This document shows, one piece after another, positions 13,697 through 14,563 of a DNA stretch of 14,563 bases. The position numbers and the translations under genes are program-made. Positions within the stretch are counted from its first letter, which is position 1; each line of letters begins with the position of its first letter. The notes beneath the pieces are model-generated. The model was not told where the DNA came from and did no database searches. It was given only the letters and a program-made list of their open reading frames with translations. Origin of the DNA: Thermoflexibacter sp. (GTDB lineage Bacteria > Bacteroidota > Bacteroidia > Cytophagales > Thermoflexibacteraceae); contig JALOMS010000057.1 of NCBI GenBank assembly GCA_025455345.1, positions 1-14,563 on the forward strand, read 5' to 3'.

Positions 13697-14563
13697 GTTG
13701 GGTGCGAAAAAGATGAATGTTACTTACAATGCTTCTGCACGTGTGGATAACGTTTTTCGCTTACCAGACTTGCAGTCAGAGTATGCACAAGGCAACTTGG
13801 GTGTGTATAACAACCAACTTGGCAATGGTTGGGGACCTCGCATTTCAGAAGTTACAGGGCAGGTACGCGACTACAAAGGCGAATTGACAACGCTAAGGGC
13901 ATATCCTGACAATTGGAAGAACTTTTTTGTAACAGGGCGCACGTTGATTAATAGCATTTCCTTGGACGGAGCAACCGAACAGGGTGATTATAGAGTAGGT
14001 TACACCAATTTGCAACAAACAGGTATCGTGCCAAATTCGGAGATGAGTAGGCATACGCTTTCACTGAACGCAGGGAAAAAAATCAGCAATAAACTCACTT
14101 CGCGCGTTTGGGTGAACTACGTAAGAACTACCAGCGATGGTCGTCCACAACAAGGCTCTAATACGCCTAACGTATTGACAACCATATTAGTAGGTGTGCC
14201 TATGACGGTGGATATGCAAGAATTGAGGGATAATTTGTTTGCGACCTCTGCACAAGCAGTTCCCCCAGGGTGGACAGGCGACTTGGCTCGCTCTATTGAC
14301 TTGAATGGGGTGCAAAACAATCCTTATTGGGTAACTACTTTTAACCGTTTTACCAACTCGGTCGACAGGGTTTACGGTGGGTCAAGCCTTAGCTATGACG
14401 CTACGGACTGGTTTAATATTACGGCGCGTGTAGGTACGGACTTTTTCACAGAAAACCGCCGCTCTGTTACGCGTAGAGGCACAAGAGGTCGTTTGAATGG
14501 TCTTTTTGAAACCAACGAAATATTTGAAAGAGAATTACAAACGGACATTATTGGAACTGTAAC
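13662..14563 (+). pseudogene. SusC/RagA-like receptor, barrel fragment (third frame), cut by the window end
   Basis: From base 13662 the frame is open without a stop to the last base. It opens with NGVIVITTKRGKLGAKKMNVTYNASARVDNV (the end of the plug and the first barrel strand). Amphipathic strands and loops typical of the SusC barrel follow, such as NYVRTTSDGRPQQGSNTPNV, NNPYWVTTFNRFTNSVDRVYGG and WFNITARVGTDFFTENRR. This is the same frame as the N-terminal fragment (13017), so the two lesions cancel in sum, but the middle frame has stops and cannot be read through. The first ATG in frame is at 13713, with no reason to think it is used. The remaining barrel and any SusD partner lie outside the window. 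Confidence 0.85.

Noticed and set aside
13742..13750. Perfect DnaA-box-like TTATCCACA (minus strand), suggesting an origin
   Set aside because: A single 9-mer inside a coding region, with no cluster and no AT-rich unwinding element beside it; chance is sufficient.

Overview
The window looks like the chromosome of a low-GC member of the Bacteroidota, most likely a Cytophagales-type gliding or marine lineage (inference). The evidence is a SusC/RagA-type receptor with its N-terminal carboxypeptidase-regulatory-like domain, a Bacteroidota-type RNase G preceded by a tiny AURKAIP1/COX24 (mS38-like) protein, promoter boxes of the TTTG / TAnnTTTG kind, start codons without Shine-Dalgarno sequences, and very AT-rich intergenic DNA.

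Layout: (1) 1-776, plus strand: the end of a potassium-channel protein with a cytosolic RCK (TrkA-N/TrkA-C) module, split by a frameshifting lesion near 560-585. (2) 868-2817, minus strand: a compact parA-parB-cytochrome b5-like operon. (3) 2820-3560: a long non-coding stretch with two minus-strand, terminator-ended modules that share a 21-nt U-rich block. I interpret these as two related small RNAs. The upstream one has a near-perfect Bacteroidota promoter, and two 24-bp direct repeats lie just behind it. (4) 3806-5887, minus strand: two lineage-specific proteins of unknown function, one of them secreted. (5) 6151-8820, minus strand: a large membrane-anchored PP2C/SpoIIE-type phosphatase with three extracytoplasmic Ig-like domains, a coiled coil, one membrane helix and a GAF domain. 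(6) 9017-9619, minus strand: a secreted protein of unknown function. (7) 9929-11640, minus strand: RNase G (rng) and, upstream of it, a 31-codon mS38-like basic protein. (8) 12068-12679, plus strand: a cyclophilin-type lipoprotein peptidyl-prolyl isomerase. (9) 13017 to the window end, plus strand: a SusC/RagA-like TonB-dependent receptor broken into three reading frames.

How the genes fit together: parA and parB provide chromosome segregation, while rng and the mS38-like protein belong to RNA processing and the ribosome. The phosphatase, the cyclophilin and the receptor act at the cell envelope. The most interesting region is 2970-3560, where paired small-RNA candidates sit under repeated operator-like sites. 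The second point of interest is that three separate lesions in conserved genes (one in the channel, two in SusC) all look like short internal deletions, and at each the joint can be read sensibly in both frames. That pattern fits deletion between short direct repeats, or an assembly problem.
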